The notes under the pieces are model-generated. The model was not told the origin of the DNA. It ran no database searches and worked only from the letters and a program-made list of their open reading frames with translations. Positions 32,821 through 41,289 of a stretch of 64,000 nt of DNA are shown here, one piece after another. Position 1 is the first letter of the stretch. The number at the start of each line of letters is the position of its first letter. Made by a program: the position numbers and the translations under genes. The DNA is from a virus: IMG/VR virus record IMGVR_UViG_3300021378_000007, positions 1-64,000 of that record. The stretch is one strand, 5' to 3'.

Positions 32821-35368
32821 AAATCCACATATCACCAACTGCGCCATCAGAACTTTGGGGTGCTGATGTGTTTTGATATATGTTTCTCACATATCCACCT
32901 GAATTACTAGCGTTAGTTGTAGTAATTGTTCCTAGTGTTGCGTTTGAACCACTCTCGTATTTAGTGTTCAAAGCAGTCTGTAATCCGTCAACATTTGCAA
33001 TCGTATGATTATGTGAATCATCTGCAACTGCAGCTGAAATTGTAATATTACCAGTTCCATCAAATGATGCAGACCCTGATAAATCTCCACCCAATGCAAT
33101 TGTTCTTGCAGTAGTTAACTTAGCAGCACTAGATGCAGTTGAAGCGTTTCCTGTTAATGAACCTTCAAAAGAAGATGCCTTAACATTATATGAACCAAAT
33201 GTCCACTCGTCTTCCGACTCGTCCCATGTTAATGAAACATTAGCAGAAGTTCCTCTTTCAACTTCAATACCTGAATCCTGTGAAGGTGTCCCAGTAACAT
33301 CATTGTTAAGTGTAATGATATTATCAGACACATTAAGCGTTGCAGTGTTAACAGTTGTTGTAGTTCCATTTACTGTCAAGTTGCCAGAAAGCGTAAGGTC
33401 TGCAAATGATACATCACTTGTAGTTGCAACTGCCTGACCGATACTAAATGCACCGCCTGAATATGATACACCAGTTCCAGCACTTAAATGCGCCCTTACT
33501 TCTGAAGAACTTGGGCCTGTATATGTTATTACACCAGTACCACTATTGTATGCAAGTGAACCATCTCCACCACCATCTGTGACTGAGATTTTACCTCTTA
33601 CTTGTGAATCACTAATACCTGAGTATGTAATCGCACCAGTTGAAGAGTTGTATGATAATGAACCGTCTCCAGCATTATCAGTAACAGAAATTAATCCTCT
33701 TACTTCAGCATCTGTTCTCTCTGTGAATGAGAATGCACCAGTTCCACTGTTGTATGATAAATCACCACCAGCAGATACTAATCCTCTGATATTTGCATCT
33801 GACAAACCAGCAAGTGTAAGTGTTCCAGCAGTATCGTCATATGTTGATGTGATGTTTGTTCCACCAACTATCAAACCATTTACGATATCTTCGATTTCTT
33901 CTTCAGTTTTTCCTGAAGAGTTAATTGTAAGTGTTCCAGCAGAGTCATCGTATGCAAGTGTTATGTTTGTTCCAGCAGTCGCCATACCACCAACAACATC
34001 TTGAACTCTTTCTGTTGTATGATAAAGGTTTCCATTTTCTGATACATCACCAGTGTCTAGTGTGACTGCACTACCTAAGGCAGTTGCACTTCCGTTAACT
34101 GTGATTGAACTATTAGCAAGTTTTGCGTTTGATATAGAACCCGCCAACATAGCGTCTGTAATACCAAGTGCTTTTACTTGTAATGTGTCTGAACTTGTTT
34201 CGATTGAACTATCGTCAACATTTACTGCAAGTGATAATGCACCTGTAGTTCCACCACCTGATAAACCGTCTCCAGCAGTGACACTTTCGATATCACCAGC
34301 ATCGTTTGTGAAACTAATTACACCAGTTGAGTTATCGTATGATAAATCTCCACTTGCTGATATTAAACCCCTAACATGTGATGTTGATACTGCAAGGTCG
34401 ATTGCACCGTCACCAGCATCATCGTAAGTTGCTGTAAGACCAGTGTGTGAACCGTTGGTTGCAAACTGAGTACCAACTGTATCTTGTATATTCTCGTAAG
34501 GTACTCTAATTTCTAAATCGCCATTCGCATCATCATAAGTCAATGCGACATTGACACCTGCAGATAATAAACCGTTTACTCTATCGTCAACTCTTTCGTT
34601 TGTGAAGAATAGATTTCCGTTTTCTGCAAAATCACCAGTGTCTAAATTTAATGTCCCACCCAATGATAGTGCATTAGAATTTATTGTTACACTTGAATTG
34701 GATAGTTTATTATTATCAACAGAACCCGCCAACATGGCATTAGTAATACCACCCGCTTTGACTCTTAGTGTGTCTGAATCTGTTTCAATTGAACTATCGT
34801 CTACTTGGACAGCAAGTGATACATCACCACTTGTACCGCCACCTGTAAGACCATCACCAGCAGTAACACCTGTAATATCACCAACTTGTCCGTTAAGTGT
34901 AAGTGTTCCAGCACTGTCATCATATGTAGATGTAAGTCCTGTTCCAGCAACAATTAAAGAATTAACTCTGTCGTCAACTCTTTCATTTGTAAAGTAAAGG
35001 TTTGACCCTTCTGATAAGTCACCCGTATCGAATGCAGACATATTAACTGCGATATCATCTGCGTTTACAGTGATACCTGTACCAGCACCGATGTTTAATG
35101 TTGCATCACCCGAACTTGCAGTACCAGTTAAACCAGCACCAGCATTAACTCCAGTGATATCACCTTGTTGTCCGTTAATTGTTAGTGTATTAGCAGCATC
35201 GTCATATGTCAATGACACACCTGTTCCTGCTGTTAGTAACGAAGCGACTCTATCGTCAATTGTTTCAGTACCAATAGCAGCACCAGTAATTTGACCACTT
35301 GAGTCAATTACCTCAACACCATTGACGTTTAACCCATTCTTAATATTAAAATTCTTTTCACCAGCCAT
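32810..35368 (-). CDS. beta-helical tail fibre protein with long internal repeats
   Basis: This is an 852-residue fibre-like protein. After MAGEKNFNIKNGLNVNGVEVIDSSGQI, long units repeat several times. They contain GDITGVxAGxGLTGG..., VDDSSIETxSDTLxVKA, GITxAMLAGS, LDTGDxxEGNLYFTNERVDDRVN and LxAGTGVxLTYDDAxGTLTING. A later part carries AEVRGLISxxGDLSYNSGTGAxxFT units, then a shared TLSGNLTVNGTTTTVNT block also present in the 37785 protein. Such Gly/Asp/Thr repeats build trimeric beta-helix fibres in marine myoviruses. The C-terminus (YQNTSAPQSSDGAVGDMWILYS) resembles the common end of phage structural proteins. It overlaps the upstream small gene by one base (TAATG), with GGAGG before its ATG. 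Confidence 0.85.
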   Translation of the reverse strand: MAGEKNFNIKNGLNVNGVEVIDSSGQITGAAIGTETIDDRVASLLTAGTGVSLTYDDAANTLTINGQQGDITGVNAGAGLTGTASSGDATLNIGAGTGITVNADDIAVNMSAFDTGDLSEGSNLYFTNERVDDRVNSLIVAGTGLTSTYDDSAGTLTLNGQVGDITGVTAGDGLTGGGTSGDVSLAVQVDDSSIETDSDTLRVKAGGITNAMLAGSVDNNKLSNSSVTINSNALSLGGTLNLDTGDFAENGNLFFTNERVDDRVNGLLSAGVNVALTYDDANGDLEIRVPYENIQDTVGTQFATNGSHTGLTATYDDAGDGAIDLAVSTSHVRGLISASGDLSYDNSTGVISFTNDAGDIESVTAGDGLSGGGTTGALSLAVNVDDSSIETSSDTLQVKALGITDAMLAGSISNAKLANSSITVNGSATALGSAVTLDTGDVSENGNLYHTTERVQDVVGGMATAGTNITLAYDDSAGTLTINSSGKTEEEIEDIVNGLIVGGTNITSTYDDTAGTLTLAGLSDANIRGLVSAGGDLSYNSGTGAFSFTERTDAEVRGLISVTDNAGDGSLSYNSSTGAITYSGISDSQVRGKISVTDGGGDGSLAYNSGTGVITYTGPSSSEVRAHLSAGTGVSYSGGAFSIGQAVATTSDVSFADLTLSGNLTVNGTTTTVNTATLNVSDNIITLNNDVTGTPSQDSGIEVERGTSANVSLTWDESEDEWTFGSYNVKASSFEGSLTGNASTASSAAKLTTARTIALGGDLSGSASFDGTGNITISAAVADDSHNHTIANVDGLQTALNTKYESGSNATLGTITTTNASNSGGYVRNIYQNTSAPQSSDGAVGDMWILYS

Positions 35369-35598
35369 TAGATAGTTCCTCCGTCAATCTGAACATTATT
35401 CAGTGTCTTAGATGTCGATGCATCCGACATGTGTGTGTCTACTAAAGAGTTTGCGTAGTACTTAGCGGAACCTTCGGAAAGATTATCAGTTGTTAAATCT
35501 GAAATTGCAGCTGCAACGATTTTTCCTGATGAATTAATTACTTCGGTGGTTCCAACACTGACTCCGTACTCTACTACAAATTTATTTTGTGTTGCCAT
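35368..35598 (-). CDS. 76-residue fibre-module protein
   Basis: This small protein looks like a single fibre module: MATQNKFVVEYGVSVGTTEVINSSGKIVAAAISDL, then DNLSEGSAKYYANSLVDTH and an ending NNVQIDGGTI. Its ending IDGGT(I/F) recurs at the ends of the proteins at 37785 and 39568. The N-terminus parallels that of the 32810 fibre (NGVEVIDSSGQI). AGGAC precedes the ATG. It may be a fibre adaptor made together with the 852-residue fibre to which it is coupled. Confidence 0.75.
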   Translation of the reverse strand: MATQNKFVVEYGVSVGTTEVINSSGKIVAAAISDLTTDNLSEGSAKYYANSLVDTHMSDASTSKTLNNVQIDGGTI

Positions 35599-35641
35599 TT
35601 TTGCGTGTGTCCTGTACGTTAAATGTGATTTCTTACTACTG

Positions 35642-35649
35642 TATTTAGA
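35642..35649 (-). promoter_or_regulatory. possible late promoter box, TCTAAATA
   Basis: A CTAAATA-type variant in the 83-base gap upstream of 35598, 43 bases before the ATG. Nothing else is evident in the gap. Confidence 0.35.
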
Positions 35650-35681
35650 ACATTGGAGTGTTCATAACAGGGGGAATCGGG

Positions 35682-36425
35682 TTAAACTTTTAAAATATTT
35701 CTACTAAATTTAAATACTGTTGAAGTCGCTGAAGCGGGGGTGACTCTAAGTCTAACACTACCCGATGAAGTGTCAACAGAAAGTGTGAAAAGGGAACTTC
35801 CTGTTGTTATATCACCATACTGTGAGAAGTAAGCATTGGTTCCATCATGGATTACCATCACTTCTGTAGCATGATAATTACTACCACTAGATGCTTGTAC
35901 ATGGTACTTACCACTTCTATATGCTAGTAGTGAAAACGTATCTAATGTAGCTTCAGTTGTTGAAGTTGTAGTGACTGAATCATTAGCATCTACTCTTAGA
36001 TTGCCTAAACTCAGTGGCCCAACTGCTGTCAGCTGACCTGTCGCCTCTATATCACCAGCTTTAAAATCTGCAAATGCAAATCCTGAACCAGTAGCGTCAA
36101 CAGTATTGCCTGGTTCTAATTCTAATCCGTCAAACAACTTCCATGTTGAGTCGGAAGCATCTCTGAATAAACCAGTATATTCAGTTGCGCCATCTGACAA
36201 TCCATCATCATAGTTTCCATAGAGACCAATATCGATTAAGTCACTTGAAGTGTTTCCACTTGCAAGTTCAAACATAGAATCTGTAACAGAAACTGTTGTT
36301 GAATCAATTGTAAAACTAGTACCCGAAACAGTTAGATTGCCAGTGACTGTTAAGTCACCATCTACTGTCGAGTTATCTTGGGATGCTATCCCTAGGTCTG
36401 TGTAGAACTTTGATTTCGTTGCCAT
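35682..36425 (-). CDS. structural protein with a shared C-terminal module
   Basis: This is a 247-residue fibre-like protein. The N-terminal part (MATKSKFYTDLGIASQ, then DGDLTVTGNLTVSGTSFTIDSTTVSV) is a short beta-helix start, followed by a globular middle (IGLYGNYDDGLSDGATEYTGLFRD). The C-terminal approximately 95 residues (YRSGKYHVQASSG...TEVMVIHDGTNAYFSQYG...VRLRVTPASATSTVFKFSR) are shared with the next two genes upstream. TATAAATA ends five bases before the ATG without a Shine-Dalgarno, so the transcript may be leaderless. Confidence 0.82.
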   Translation of the reverse strand: MATKSKFYTDLGIASQDNSTVDGDLTVTGNLTVSGTSFTIDSTTVSVTDSMFELASGNTSSDLIDIGLYGNYDDGLSDGATEYTGLFRDASDSTWKLFDGLELEPGNTVDATGSGFAFADFKAGDIEATGQLTAVGPLSLGNLRVDANDSVTTTSTTEATLDTFSLLAYRSGKYHVQASSGSNYHATEVMVIHDGTNAYFSQYGDITTGSSLFTLSVDTSSGSVRLRVTPASATSTVFKFSRNILKV

Positions 36426-36430
36426 GATAC

Positions 36431-36438
36431 TATTTATA
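36431..36438 (-). promoter_or_regulatory. late promoter box, TATAAATA
   Basis: A perfect late box ending five bases before the ATG at 36425 and following the terminator at 36452-36477. Confidence 0.7.
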
Positions 36439-36451
36439 CATTATGAGAGTT

Positions 36452-36477
36452 AAAAAAAGGGGACTGAAAAGTCCCCT
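36452..36477 (-). terminator. rho-independent terminator
   Basis: On the minus strand a GC-rich stem AGGGGAC/GTCCCCT with a six-base loop is followed by seven T. It ends the unit whose last gene stops at 36498 and separates it from the late box at 36431. Confidence 0.88.
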
Positions 36478-36497
36478 AAAAATAGTTTTTTTAATAA

Positions 36498-36908
36498 TTA
36501 AGCGTCTACCGTTGTCCTATCAAATTTGATAACTGTAGATGAACCACTTGCTGGAGTTACTTTTAATCTTACATCTGAACCACTAATGTCAGCATCAAAC
36601 GATGCAAGGTTAGATGATTTCAATGTTCCATATTGAGTTAGAGTCACTGCTGAACCGTCATGTACTACGACAATTTCAGTAGAGTGAAACTCTGACCCTT
36701 GGGACATAGCAACAACATATCTTGCAGCTCTATACGTTGCGTGAGCAAATGTATCGAGTGCAACCTCTGTTACTGCAGTAGTGGTAGAACCACCCTGTGT
36801 ATGTCCATTAGAACGAATATCCTTTGTAGTAGTAATAACATCATTACTGACATCAAACTGTATACCACGGATTAACTCGGCAAGTTCGAAACCTCTTGTT
36901 TTAGCCAT
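36498..36908 (-). CDS. 136-residue structural protein, shared C-terminal module
   Basis: This is a short protein consisting of a small N-terminal piece (AKTRGFELAELIRGIQFDVSNDVITTTKDIRS) and the approximately 95-residue module also found at 35682 and 36922. Here the module reads YRAARYVVAMSQGSEFHSTEIVVVHDGSAVTLTQYG...VRLKVTPASGSSTVIKFDR. GGGAGG stands before the ATG. It is probably a virion component, perhaps a minimal receptor-binding or decoration protein. Confidence 0.8.
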   Translation of the reverse strand: MAKTRGFELAELIRGIQFDVSNDVITTTKDIRSNGHTQGGSTTTAVTEVALDTFAHATYRAARYVVAMSQGSEFHSTEIVVVHDGSAVTLTQYGTLKSSNLASFDADISGSDVRLKVTPASGSSTVIKFDRTTVDA

Positions 36909-36921
36909 TTCTTATGCCTCC

Positions 36922-37746
36922 CTATTGCATTCTAATTTGGAACGTTTTGAATGTAGTATTCGTATTAGCAGGTGTTACCAGCAATCTCATGTTGTTACTA
37001 TTCATATCACTAGAAAGTGTGAATAGAGATGAACCTGAGTATGCATCACCATACTGAACGAAGTATACATTCGTACCGTCATTGATTAAAAGAACCTCAG
37101 CAGCGTGAGTACCACCAGTAGCATGTGTTGCAACAATTACATGTTTAATTGCAATTACTGCTTTTGCGTTAGAAGTCAATACTTGGTCAGCAGTCGTTGC
37201 TGTTAAAGCAACTGTCGTGAAGAAACCTTGTACAAGGTTTGATATTGAAGTCTGTGCAACTACTTGTAATACATCTCCCGCCACAGCGTTCGCCTGTAAT
37301 GTGATAACTGAAGTACTAGTTGTAGCATAGTCATCACCACTCACTAATTTAACACCATTCAGATAGACTTGTTCTAGTCCAACAGTGTAAGCAAGTGTTA
37401 CACCATTATCATCTGAACCTGAAATTACGGTTGTGTTACCAGTTATATCATATTTGAAAGTTACAACACCAGTGCTTGGTGCATTTACGAAACCTAAAGT
37501 TCCACTTCCATTTGTTGATAATAACTGACCACTTGTACCGTCTGCAGTTGGGAATGTTAAAGCATCATTGATAGTAAGAGAAGTCGGGTTAGACCCAACT
37601 TCTACAACAGCAGCAGAACCATCATTCTTCTCAGTGTAAAACCTACCGTGGTAAGTGTTTACCGCTAATTCACCAAGTGCAAGGTCACTTACGCCTGGTA
37701 ATGCGTTCTGAGTAGAACTTCTTTTAAATTGGATTACTGTTGCCAT
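36922..37746 (-). CDS. tail fibre-like protein, shared C-terminal module
   Basis: This is a 274-residue protein. The N-terminus (MATVIQFKRS...PGVSDLALGELAVNTYHGRFYTEKND) is the standard virion-attachment start of many phage fibres, shared with the 37785 gene. The middle is beta-rich (VTFKYDITGNTTVISGSDDNGVTLAYTVGLEQVYLNGVKLVSGDDY). The C-terminal module (IKHVIVATHATGGTHAAEVLLINDGTNVYFVQYG...MRLLVTPANTNTTFKTF) is shared with the two genes downstream. AGGAG precedes the ATG. Confidence 0.83.
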   Translation of the reverse strand: MATVIQFKRSSTQNALPGVSDLALGELAVNTYHGRFYTEKNDGSAAVVEVGSNPTSLTINDALTFPTADGTSGQLLSTNGSGTLGFVNAPSTGVVTFKYDITGNTTVISGSDDNGVTLAYTVGLEQVYLNGVKLVSGDDYATTSTSVITLQANAVAGDVLQVVAQTSISNLVQGFFTTVALTATTADQVLTSNAKAVIAIKHVIVATHATGGTHAAEVLLINDGTNVYFVQYGDAYSGSSLFTLSSDMNSNNMRLLVTPANTNTTFKTFQIRMQ

Positions 37747-37784
37747 TTTCTTCTCCTATTGAATCGGTTAATTTGGATTATTAA

Positions 37785-39419
37785 TTAAAATGTTCCGCCG
37801 TCAATAGCAGTAACTGTTACCGCACCACTTGATACTGTAAAGTTACTTGAAGCAAAAGAAGCAATACCTTTTACTGAAGCTGTTGCATCTTTAATAGATA
37901 CAGCACCACTTGAAACATCAAAGATAGCAGAAGCAAAGCTTGCGATACCTTTATTAGATGTTGTAGCATCTTCAGCAGCGATTGTTATTGCACCGTCAGC
38001 ATTAGTTACATCGATACCTTCACCAGCAGTTAGAGTTGCAAGTTCCATGTCTCCATTAGAACCATTACCAACCAATAACTCACCAGCAGCAGGAGCCGCA
38101 CCGTCTACAGAAGTGATTGAACCACTTAATGCAAGACCAGCACCTGAAAGGTTACCACCTGTTGAAAGACTACCAACTGTTAATGCACCAAATTCTGCAT
38201 CACCAACACTTCCTGAGAAGACTGAAGATGTATCTGTTGCATCTTGGATGAACTTAAACTTACCGTCTGAATCGTCCATACCAAAGAAACCAATCTTAGC
38301 AGCTGAACCATTGTGCCAGTTAAATTTAATACCTCTGTCTAAGTTATCGTCTGAAGTTCCTTCACCGATTTCAAATACAGGGTCATCAATTTCTACTGTT
38401 GTAGAGTTAACTGTTGTTGTAGTACCGTTTACTGTCAAGTTGCCTGAAACTGTTAGGTTACCTGAAGCAGCGATGTTTGTAGATGTGATGTCATCCGATG
38501 TAAGTGTTCCATCAACGTCTACGTTGTTGAAAGTTACGTTAGATGTTGTTGCAACTGCCTGACCAATAGCGAAAGTCGCTGCTTGACCTGAAACAGAAGT
38601 TGTTACACCAGTTCCACCAGTAAATGTGATTGACTGAGAGTCTAAGTCGACTGAACCACTTCCACTGTCACCAGCAAGGTCTAAGTCCTGTGCTGTGATG
38701 TTTGAATCTACATATGCTTTAACAGATTGCTGAGAAGGAACTTTGACTGCTGAATCAGATGACATGTCATCTTCGTCAACTAAGAAGTTAATCTTATCTA
38801 CTGTTACATTAGCGTTTAGAATCTTAGCAGTTGTAACTTTATCGTTTCCGATTGTTACTGCACCACTAGATGCCATAGTTGCATCACCACTCATTGATAC
38901 GTTATCGAATGAATTACTTCCATCATGAACAAGCATTTGTCCGCCTGTTGGAGATGAAATATCTGAATCCGTTGCACCTGCTAGTGTTGATGTTGTTGAT
39001 AAGAATGATAAGTTTCCACTACCATCTGTACCAATTACTTGGTTTGCAGAACCGTCTGCTGTAGGTAGAGTAAAGGTTGTCGAAGCACCCAATGTGTCAG
39101 CAGCTTTTAATGCAACGAAGTTCGTTCCATTATCACTGTCTTCCATTAACTGAACACTTGCACCAGCAGTTGCACCATTACCAACTTTAAAGTTAGCAGG
39201 CGTTGCAGCTGAACCACCTAGTATATCCGTATAATATTTACCACCAATTGCTTGAATAAGTGGAGTAGAGTTATCTGAGTCTACTGATTCGATATATAGT
39301 TTCGCACCAGCACCTGAATTCGCTCTATCTTGTACATATGCCAACTCACCTACTGATAAATCACTCGTAGATGGAGCCGCAACACCTGTACTTCTTTTAA
39401 TTTGAATTACTGTTGCCAT
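37785..39419 (-). CDS. tail fibre protein with attachment domain and beta-helical repeats
   Basis: This is a 544-residue protein. The N-terminus MATVIQIKRSTGVAAPSTSDLSVGELAYVQDRA marks a virion-attachment domain. It continues with a GNGATAGASVQLMEDSDNGTNFVALKA block, then VKAYVDSNITAQDLDLAGDSGSGSVDLDSQSI and GNLTVSGNLTVNGTTTTVNSTTVEI, which the 32810 fibre shares in part. The C-terminus has two closely similar units (KGIASFASAIFDVSSGAVSI and KGIASFASSNFTVSSGAVTV) and ends AIDGGTF. AGGAG precedes the ATG. Confidence 0.85.
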   Translation of the reverse strand: MATVIQIKRSTGVAAPSTSDLSVGELAYVQDRANSGAGAKLYIESVDSDNSTPLIQAIGGKYYTDILGGSAATPANFKVGNGATAGASVQLMEDSDNGTNFVALKAADTLGASTTFTLPTADGSANQVIGTDGSGNLSFLSTTSTLAGATDSDISSPTGGQMLVHDGSNSFDNVSMSGDATMASSGAVTIGNDKVTTAKILNANVTVDKINFLVDEDDMSSDSAVKVPSQQSVKAYVDSNITAQDLDLAGDSGSGSVDLDSQSITFTGGTGVTTSVSGQAATFAIGQAVATTSNVTFNNVDVDGTLTSDDITSTNIAASGNLTVSGNLTVNGTTTTVNSTTVEIDDPVFEIGEGTSDDNLDRGIKFNWHNGSAAKIGFFGMDDSDGKFKFIQDATDTSSVFSGSVGDAEFGALTVGSLSTGGNLSGAGLALSGSITSVDGAAPAAGELLVGNGSNGDMELATLTAGEGIDVTNADGAITIAAEDATTSNKGIASFASAIFDVSSGAVSIKDATASVKGIASFASSNFTVSSGAVTVTAIDGGTF

Positions 39420-39567
39420 TTTTTTCTCCTGAAAAAATTAGTTATTTTTTAATAAAATTATGTTAATTCTAGTTGTCTAGAATATGAATCATTATGTAGT
39501 CTGTCCACTCACTATGTGGGTCGCTGTCTCACTGTCGACAACCTTGATTTGTCTTTTATTTAGACAA
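39420..39567 (-). promoter_or_regulatory. 148-base intergenic leader with a possible late box
   Basis: This is the longest gap in the fibre region. TCTAAATA lies at 39557-39564, just after the stop of the 84-residue gene, and AGGAGAAAAA stands right before the ATG at 39419. The leader between them is AT-rich with short self-complementary pieces, such as CCAC...GTGG near 39507-39525. No open frame of interest is present. A transcript from this box would have a leader of about 130 bases. Confidence 0.35.
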
Positions 39568-39822
39568 TTAGAATGTTCCACCATCGAGGATGGTAGTTGT
39601 AGTCCACTTGTCTGAAGCTGCATCATATGATAACAATCCGTTATCAGTTTCTGTTGCATCTACGTCTGCAAGTTCATTGATAGATTTTGCAGTGATGTCT
39701 GAACCACCTGCTACAGAAGCTGCGTTACCTACTGCGACTTGTTTCGCACGTAAGTTACTTCCACCTTGTACTCTGCCACCTATTGTTGCGACTCTGCTTA
39801 ATGTTCCTTTAATATTGCTCAT
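39568..39822 (-). CDS. 84-residue fibre-module protein
   Basis: This is a small structural-type protein: a basic N-terminal part (MSNIKGTLSRVATIGGRVQGGSNLRAKQV), then the widespread fibre unit INELADVDATETDNGLLSYDAASDKW, ending TILDGGTF. The ending matches those of 37785 and 35368. The ATG overlaps the upstream gene by four bases. It is possibly an adaptor or stub for attaching fibres. Confidence 0.75.
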   Translation of the reverse strand: MSNIKGTLSRVATIGGRVQGGSNLRAKQVAVGNAASVAGGSDITAKSINELADVDATETDNGLLSYDAASDKWTTTTILDGGTF

Positions 39823-40151
39823 CTTGTAACTCCCGGCGTAATTATAGCTTGTCCCTCAACAACACGTGTCTTGAGACCACTACCATCAGTTGTGACCAAG
39901 TCATAAACATACCTGCCTGGACTCATAGCTGCTGTTACAGCGTCGGTGAGTGACATAGTGACCTGTCCTGAGGCCTCTGTTACAGTACAAGTAAATGTTG
40001 CTGCTACTGTACTAGATTCATAAGTTTTTCGAATTTGTCCTGTTGCAGTATACCCTGACATATTCAAAACTGCACCGTTAACATCTGTAACGTCAACAGT
40101 AATCTGAAAGTCAGCGCCTTGGTCTATGAATATATTTGCAATTATGGCCAT
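39819..40151 (-). CDS. 110-residue beta-sandwich structural protein
   Basis: The pattern IANIFIDQGADFQITVDVTDVNGAVLNMSGYTATGQIRK...GQVTMSLTDAVTAAMSPGRYVYDLV looks like a small Ig-like or BppU-type beta domain used at the base of phage adhesins; family membership is inference. TATAAATA ends five bases before the ATG, with no Shine-Dalgarno. It is coupled to the next small gene by a four-base overlap. Confidence 0.78.
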   Translation of the reverse strand: MAIIANIFIDQGADFQITVDVTDVNGAVLNMSGYTATGQIRKTYESSTVAATFTCTVTEASGQVTMSLTDAVTAAMSPGRYVYDLVTTDGSGLKTRVVEGQAIITPGVTR

Positions 40152-40156
40152 TTAAC

Positions 40157-40164
40157 TATTTATA
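40157..40164 (-). promoter_or_regulatory. late promoter box, TATAAATA
   Basis: A perfect late box ending five bases before the ATG at 40151. It lies in the 18-base gap after the repeat gene ending at 40170. Confidence 0.7.
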
Positions 40165-40169
40165 CCTTT

Positions 40170-41288
40170 TTATGTTTTACTAAACTGTGCAGTTGGAACA
40201 GATTGGTGAATCTTCTCTACAGTGCCACTATCATTGACATACACTTTATCTAGTTTCTTTATTTGGTTTCCATCATTTACATATATCCCTTTAACTTTAG
40301 CGATCGGCCCAATACTTCTAGTTGTACTATAATCTTGTTGGTATATGTAAGGTTGCTGTACTTGGTATGCAACTTGATATGTAACTTGGTATGTAGTGGG
40401 TTGTCTAGCATTAGCAATATAAGGTTGTTGTGCATTCGCAATATACGGATAAGGTTGTTGTGTTATCCTAATAACAGGGGTGTTATATGCCCTCTGTAAA
40501 ATGTAAGGTGTCTGTGCATTAGCAATGTAAGGTGTCTGTGCATTTACAGGATTCCTATATGTAAATGGACTCCTATTCTGATACGTAAACGGTGTTTGTG
40601 CATTAGCAACTGCAGTACTAGGTTGTCTATGTTGATAGGTGAACGGTGTCTGTGCATCAGCAGTAAATGGATACGTTTGTATCGCTGGTTGTTGATGATT
40701 ATAATTCCTATCTGATATTACAGGGTATGTAGTAGGTTGTCTAGCATTAGCAATATAAGGTTGTCTAGCTTCTCTAGTATATGTAAACGGGGTTTGTCCT
40801 TGTCGTGCATATGTGAATGGATGTCTATAAGACACCTGTGTTTGTGCAACACCTTGTCTAGAATACGTTGTCGGGTGTTGATATGCAACTTGATATATAG
40901 CAGGTTGTCTATGTTGATAAGTAGACGGTTGCTGTGAAGTAGTCGGACTCTGAAGCTGATACGTAGAAGGTTGTTGGTTTATATACGGAGCATTTTGTTG
41001 TATAGATACCTGTATTTCTTTTTGTGCAGTTCTAGAATATGTAAATGGACTCTGATAAGTCGTCTGTGCTTGAGCATTTGTAGTATATGGGTAAGTACCG
41101 ATAACAGGTGTCCTATAACTAGCAGGGTGTTGATACGTAACCTGATAATCTTGCTGTCCGATAGCAGGATATGAATACGTAGCTGGTTGTTGTGCTATAG
41201 CAGGTACAGGTCTTTGCCCTTCAGTTTCCACATTCAACGTTTGTTGGAATGTGAAAGGGTTATTTTGTTGTGTAAATCCTATAGCCAT
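40170..41288 (-). CDS. P/Y/Q-rich repeat protein with a C-terminal anchor-like domain
   Basis: This is a 372-residue protein of the same repeat type as 28601 and 30565 but more diverged: ATYSYPAIGQQDYQ, QPSTYQHRQPAIYQVAYQHP, QTPYIANAQTPYI and TTYQVTYQVAYQVQQ. Unlike the others its non-repeat domain is at the end: SIGPIAKVKGIYVNDGNQIKKLDKVYVNDSGTVEKIHQS, a duplicated Y-V-N-D motif resembling the structural start of 30565 in style. The order of anchor and repeat is thus reversed. GAGG precedes the ATG. It is one base away from the upstream repeat gene. Confidence 0.8.
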   Translation of the reverse strand: MAIGFTQQNNPFTFQQTLNVETEGQRPVPAIAQQPATYSYPAIGQQDYQVTYQHPASYRTPVIGTYPYTTNAQAQTTYQSPFTYSRTAQKEIQVSIQQNAPYINQQPSTYQLQSPTTSQQPSTYQHRQPAIYQVAYQHPTTYSRQGVAQTQVSYRHPFTYARQGQTPFTYTREARQPYIANARQPTTYPVISDRNYNHQQPAIQTYPFTADAQTPFTYQHRQPSTAVANAQTPFTYQNRSPFTYRNPVNAQTPYIANAQTPYILQRAYNTPVIRITQQPYPYIANAQQPYIANARQPTTYQVTYQVAYQVQQPYIYQQDYSTTRSIGPIAKVKGIYVNDGNQIKKLDKVYVNDSGTVEKIHQSVPTAQFSKT

Positions 41289-41289
41289 C

